A stretch of 8,409 bases of DNA. Source: Acidimicrobiaceae bacterium. Its GTDB lineage: Bacteria; Actinomycetota; Acidimicrobiia; Acidimicrobiales; Palsa-688. The notes under the pieces were generated by a model. It was given only the letters and a program-made list of their open reading frames with translations. It did not search any database and was not told where the DNA came from. This document shows positions 5,778-8,409 of the stretch, one piece after another. How positions within the stretch are numbered: the first letter of the stretch is position 1; each line of letters opens with the position of its first letter. Made by a program: the position numbers and the translations under genes. The stretch covers positions 1 through 8,409 of the forward strand of contig WQVT01000078.1 in NCBI GenBank assembly GCA_009785715.1, written 5' to 3'.

Positions 5778-6933
5778 AGAAGCTGGCGACGCCGGTCAGG
5801 GGAGTCGCCACGTGCACGAACACGTTGCGCGTGGCGCCGGTCACCGTCACCGTCCCTGCGGTGAAGATCCCGTAGGTGTCATCGGAGATGACGTTGCCCT
5901 GCACCGTGATCGCAAGCGGGCTGGCGTCGCCCAGATAGACCCCAGTGGTCGGCGTGTCGTTGACATAGGTGCGGAGGTTGTTGGTGCCGATCCGGTTGAA
6001 GGTGACGACGTTGCCGGAGAAGTTGAGGCCCGGGGCATGGGCGTGGACGTCAACGCCGGCGTGCCCGTTGCCCGAGAACGAGTTCCCGGTGATCGTGTTG
6101 TCGTAGACACCGCCGCCGGTGGCCTCGCCGGGGTCGGCGAGGATGACCCCGCTGCCGGCGGAGGCGTTGGCGGCGGACGGGGTGCCGAGCCCGTTGTTGT
6201 CGGAGACGTTCCCGGCGACCAGGTTGTCGAAGACCCCGAAGCCGGTGTGATCGGCGAGGGCGATCCCGCAGCCGCCCGGGTTGTCGTCGGCCACGTTCCC
6301 GATGATGGCGTTGTGGGAGGTCGGGACGCCGAGGTCGTCGGCCATGTTGACCCCGACGCCGTTGCCGGTGGACCGGTTGTGGACGGCCGTCGAATACGAG
6401 GTGCTGTTGAGGTCGATCCCGGAGCCGCCGTTGTTCTCCGTGGTGTCACCGGAGATGGTGATGTGGCTGGCCGGGACCAGGGACCCGTTCACCGTGCCCA
6501 CGGTGACGATGCCGTCGGCGCCGACGCCCGGGGCCAGGAAGACCGAGGCGTTCTCGACGGTGAGGCCGGTGATGGAGGAATAGCTGGCCGCCGCGCCGAT
6601 GCCGTAGAGCTGCCCGGTCGCGTCGATGACGGCGCCCGGGCGCCCCTCGAGCGAGAGGGACTTGTCGAGGGTCACGCTCCCGGTGTAGGTGCCGGGGCAG
6701 ACGATCACCGTCCCGTGCACCGGGGCGGCCTCGACCGCCGCCTGAATCGACGAGAAGGCCGCGCTGCCACACGACAGCCCGCGGGCTCCGGCGGCCCCGC
6801 TCGGTGAGACATAGACCGCGGACCCCCATCCCTGCCCAGGGGACGCCGATGCCGTTCCGACCATCAGCAGCGGGACACTCGCCGCCCCACCCGTCAACCC
6901 GATCAACCACTTCCGCACAGTCGAACGATGCAC
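5776..6933 (-). CDS. Secreted right-handed parallel beta-helix protein
   Basis: This is a predicted exported protein of 385 residues with unknown function. The start is GTG at 6933, fixed by a perfect GAGGAG (6940-6945) 6 nt upstream and by the signal peptide that follows: basic HRSTVRKW, hydrophobic LIGLTGGAASVPLLMVG, then TASA|SPGQ with cleavage near residue 30. The first domain has YVSPSGAAGARGLSCGS, FSSIQAAVEAAP and GTVIVCPGTYTGSVTLDKSLSLEG, the usual entry to NosD/pectate-lyase-like beta-helices. Cys55 and Cys79 could form a disulfide. From about residue 155 to 355 come irregular coils of the type GN(V/I)-x-x-N-x-x-G(I/V). No catalytic acidic or Arg cluster of polysaccharide lyases is evident, and there is no LPxTG, lipobox or C-terminal membrane anchor. 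It probably binds or processes a polysaccharide or acts at the cell surface; this is inference from the fold. It converges with the thi operon, 25 bp apart. Confidence 0.87.
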   Translation of the reverse strand: MHRSTVRKWLIGLTGGAASVPLLMVGTASASPGQGWGSAVYVSPSGAAGARGLSCGSAAFSSIQAAVEAAPVHGTVIVCPGTYTGSVTLDKSLSLEGRPGAVIDATGQLYGIGAAASYSSITGLTVENASVFLAPGVGADGIVTVGTVNGSLVPASHITISGDTTENNGGSGIDLNSTSYSTAVHNRSTGNGVGVNMADDLGVPTSHNAIIGNVADDNPGGCGIALADHTGFGVFDNLVAGNVSDNNGLGTPSAANASAGSGVILADPGEATGGGVYDNTITGNSFSGNGHAGVDVHAHAPGLNFSGNVVTFNRIGTNNLRTYVNDTPTTGVYLGDASPLAITVQGNVISDDTYGIFTAGTVTVTGATRNVFVHVATPLTGVASF

Positions 6934-6939
6934 CGAAAT

Positions 6940-6945
6940 CTCCTC
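6940..6945 (-). promoter_or_regulatory. Ribosome binding site of beta-helix gene
   Basis: On the minus strand GAGGAG is followed by ATTTCG and then GTG (6933-6931). This ideal spacing selects the GTG start over in-frame codons up to 31 residues further upstream, which would bury the signal peptide. Confidence 0.8.
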
Positions 6946-6954
6946 AAGTCGCGG

Positions 6955-6972
6955 GCCGTCTTTATTGACGGC
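6955..6972. repeat. Perfect inverted repeat in the beta-helix 5' leader
   Basis: GCCGTC (6955-6960) and GACGGC (6967-6972) are exact inverted copies around TTTATT. The repeat lies 21 bp before the GTG of the beta-helix gene and 9 bp from its ribosome binding site. It could be an operator or an mRNA stem-loop with an A-rich loop. Apart from this repeat, the 171-bp gap 6934-7104 shows no convincing promoter or gene. Confidence 0.45.
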
Positions 6973-7104
6973 GCTGCCGCAGTGTAGAGATCCCGCAAAA
7001 GTTGGAGATACGAGAATTCCCTGCAATCCCTGGCGATTGGCCGGGTTTCACGCACCGTGACCGGGTGCACACGTCCCGTTGCCGGGCGTCGAATCGGGTG
7101 GGAA

Positions 7105-7494
7105 TCAGCTATGAGGGCTTTCCGGGGGGGACTTCATCTCGATTATCGGCGCCAGGTCCGGGGTGGCGATCCGGCCGCGGGCCCAGCGCAGCCATCGCCG
7201 GCCCGTCCCCACGGAGCCAACCCCCGCCGGGCGGGCGCCGGTCGCGGTGTCCGACCCGGACCCCGGAGGCTCCTCGGCCCCGGCCGGCGTCCGCGCCGCC
7301 TCTTCCAGCGCCCTGACAAGGAGGTTGACGAGTGCGGGCACGTCGGTCAGTTCGACCGGCGTGGAGGACACGCAGATGCCCCGACGCCAGTGGCTGATGT
7401 TGACGAGCCGCTTCTCGGGATGCCAGGACACGCGCAGATGAGCGTCGTTGCCGCGCCGGTCCGCAACCTCGACGGCCCCCTTTGCCGCGCTCAT
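7105..7494 (-). CDS. Small uncharacterised actinobacterial protein
   Basis: This is a 129-residue protein of unknown function. Residues 18-66 look like a real folded domain: DAHLRVSWHPEKRLVNISHW, RRGICVSSTPVELTDVPAL, then the helix VNLLVRALEEAA. The pattern of two or three strands and a helix, with SWHP and SHW aromatic motifs, recalls small hypothetical proteins often found in actinobacteria, but no named family is claimed. Residues 67-98 are a Pro/Gly/Ala-rich linker, followed by a basic segment, GRRWLRWARGR (98-108). There is no signal peptide or membrane helix. A good promoter (TCGACA, 17 nt, CATACT) ends only 5 nt before the ATG, suggesting that the mRNA begins at or next to the start codon. 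The gene is divergent from the amidase and points the same way as the beta-helix gene, 171 bp upstream of it. Coding status is supported by the promoter and the non-shadow composition of the first half; the tail is less certain. Confidence 0.72.
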   Translation of the reverse strand: MSAAKGAVEVADRRGNDAHLRVSWHPEKRLVNISHWRRGICVSSTPVELTDVPALVNLLVRALEEAARTPAGAEEPPGSGSDTATGARPAGVGSVGTGRRWLRWARGRIATPDLAPIIEMKSPPESPHS

Positions 7495-7499
7495 ACCTG

Positions 7500-7528
7500 A
7501 GTATGGCCCCTGCCCGGCGGCCTGTCGA
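7500..7528 (-). promoter_or_regulatory. Sigma70-like promoter, probably leaderless, of the small gene
   Basis: On the minus strand TCGACA (7528-7523, 5 of 6 to TTGACA) is followed by 17 nt and CATACT (7505-7500, 4 of 6 to TATAAT, with the key A2 and T6 present). Then CAGGT leads directly into ATG (7494). Transcription would start at or within a base or two of the start codon. Confidence 0.6.
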
Positions 7529-7581
7529 CTCGCCCGGGTCCCATGCGGGCGGCGACGATCACGGCGTTAAGCTCGCCGGCC

Positions 7582-7611
7582 GGTCCGCACCGGTTCGGAC
7601 GGGTTCGCACC
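7582..7611. repeat. Three 10-bp tandem repeats before the amidase gene
   Basis: The units are GGTCCGCACC (7582-7591), GGTTCGGACG (7592-7601) and GGTTCGCACC (7602-7611). Units 1 and 3 share 9 of 10 bases, and units 2 and 3 share 8 of 10. The period equals about one DNA helical turn. The array ends 5 bp before the amidase ribosome binding site, so it may be a regulator-binding site; GTCCG/CGGAC within it is also an inverted repeat. The rest of the 136-bp divergent gap (7495-7630) shows no clear plus-strand promoter. Confidence 0.5.
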
Positions 7612-7616
7612 GGGGT

Positions 7617-7623
7617 GAGGAGG
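7617..7623 (+). promoter_or_regulatory. Ribosome binding site of the amidase gene
   Basis: GAGGAGG lies 7 nt upstream of ATG 7631, a near-ideal Shine-Dalgarno, and fixes this start. Confidence 0.85.
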
Positions 7624-7630
7624 TCGTGGC

Positions 7631-8409
7631 ATGGACACGGACGTGAGGGACAGCGGGGGGCTGGCGTTCCTGCCGGCGGTGGAACTGCTCGATCTCCTGC
7701 GTCGGGGCGAGGTCTCGAGCCGGGAGCTGTTGTCGGTGTACCTCGAGCGCGTCGAGCGGATCAACCCGACCGTCAACGCCATCGTCACCCTCGATGCCGA
7801 ACGGGCGCTCGTCTCCGCCGGGCGGGCCGACGATGCCCGCGCCCACGGCGAGGACTGGGGACCCCTGCACGGCCTGCCGATCACGGTCAAGGACGTCTTC
7901 GAGACGGCGGGGCTGCGGACCACCGCCGGCGCCCCCGAGCTGTCCGACCACGTCCCCGAGACCGATGCTGCCCTGGTGGCCCGGCTCCGGCGGGCGGGGG
8001 CGATCATCTTCGCCAAGACGAACACGCCGGCGATGGCCTCGGACGGCCAGACGTTCAACGACCTCTTCGGCACCACCAACAACCCTTGGGACCTGACCCG
8101 CACGCCGGGCGGGTCCTCGGGGGGATGCGGCGCCGCCCTGGCCGCGGGCCTGACCCCCCTCAGCTTCGGCAGCGACATCGCCGGGTCGATCCGGATCCCC
8201 GCCAACTTCTGCGGCGTCTACGGGCACAAACCCTCCTTCGGGCTGATCCCCCAGCGGGGCCACATCCCCGGGCCGCCCGGTCAGCTGATCGACCGGGACA
8301 TCAACGTCGTCGGACCCCTCGCCCGCGACGCCCGGGACCTCGACCTGGCCCTCTCGGTGCTCGCCGGACCGATCACACAGGAGGCCCTCGGCTGGCGGGC
8401 GCCGCTGGC
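7631..8409 (+). CDS. Amidase signature (AS) family enzyme, 3' partial
   Basis: This is the N-terminal 259 residues of an amidase-signature hydrolase, which cleaves C-N amide bonds with a Ser-cisSer-Lys triad. The frame is open to the window edge; family members usually have about 450-500 residues, so roughly half is missing. Seen: helical N-terminus with FLPAVELLDLLRRGEVSSRELL (13-34); PLHGLPITVKDVFETAG (78-94), Lys87 catalytic; IIFAKTNTP (125-133); TPGGSSGGCGAALAAGL (158-174), Ser162 as the cis-Ser; and GSDIAGSIRIPANFCGVYGHKPSFG (180-204), Ser186 as nucleophile. The 24-residue gap between the two serines is the family norm. SDIAGS in place of the commoner SDIGGS, and Cys after SSGG, are mild variants. 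There is no signal peptide, so it is probably cytoplasmic. The substrate is unknown; a GatA role is unlikely without gatC or gatB alongside and with this divergent N-terminus. The start is supported by the ribosome binding site at 7617-7623. Confidence 0.93.
   Translation, partial: MDTDVRDSGGLAFLPAVELLDLLRRGEVSSRELLSVYLERVERINPTVNAIVTLDAERALVSAGRADDARAHGEDWGPLHGLPITVKDVFETAGLRTTAGAPELSDHVPETDAALVARLRRAGAIIFAKTNTPAMASDGQTFNDLFGTTNNPWDLTRTPGGSSGGCGAALAAGLTPLSFGSDIAGSIRIPANFCGVYGHKPSFGLIPQRGHIPGPPGQLIDRDINVVGPLARDARDLDLALSVLAGPITQEALGWRAPL

Noticed and set aside
5692..6807. A 371-codon plus-strand open frame opposite the beta-helix gene
   Set aside because: It is Gly/Val/Asp-rich, made by the complement of beta-helix repeats, and has no ribosome binding site. 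The minus-strand gene has a signal peptide and a perfect SD.
7048..7060. Small inverted repeat TCACG-CAC-CGTGA
   Set aside because: Five base pairs with a 3-nt loop is too short to distinguish from chance, and it is not placed at any recognisable promoter.
7163..7441. A plus-strand open frame opposite the small uncharacterised gene
   Set aside because: It lacks a promoter and SD, and its Pro/Arg/Ser-rich composition is that of a shadow. The minus-strand frame is better supported.

Overview
The window is high-GC DNA with dense gene packing, several GTG starts, a DrrA/DrrB-type exporter, an F420-dependent luciferase-like oxidoreductase and an actinobacterial-type ThiG. It most likely comes from an actinomycete or acidimicrobial chromosome; the species cannot be told. 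Nearly all the sequence is coding. No tRNA, rRNA, CRISPR array, insertion sequence or phage gene was seen.

Layout: (1) 1-1817 holds a two-gene ABC exporter operon, an ATPase cut by the left edge and its six-helix permease, joined by an ATGA overlap. (2) 1918-2835 holds a stand-alone TIGR03621-like F420-dependent oxidoreductase. (3) 2864-5750 is a thiamin thiazole operon: a sigma70-like promoter, a TPP riboswitch, then thiO, thiS, thiG and a thiE/tenI-like gene, with every gene overlapping the next. ThiO would make iminoglycine, ThiS would carry the sulfur, ThiG would form the thiazole ring, and the last gene would aromatise the thiazole or couple it to the pyrimidine. thiF, thiC and thiD are not in the window. 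(4) A long hairpin covering both stop codons separates this operon from a convergent minus-strand gene (5776-6933) for a secreted right-handed beta-helix protein. (5) A minus-strand gene at 7105-7494 encodes a small uncharacterised protein with a well-formed promoter that suggests leaderless transcription. (6) Divergent from it, an amidase-signature enzyme starts at 7631 and runs off the right edge, preceded by a strong ribosome binding site and three 10-bp tandem repeats.

Most notable points: ThiS ends Gly-Gly-Cys instead of Gly-Gly, so the usual adenylation site would be blocked unless the last residue is removed. The last thi gene has mixed ThiE/TenI features. The small gene's promoter sits directly against its start codon. 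A helically phased tandem repeat lies in front of the amidase. None of these amounts to a clearly new system; the window mostly carries ordinary metabolic and transport genes.
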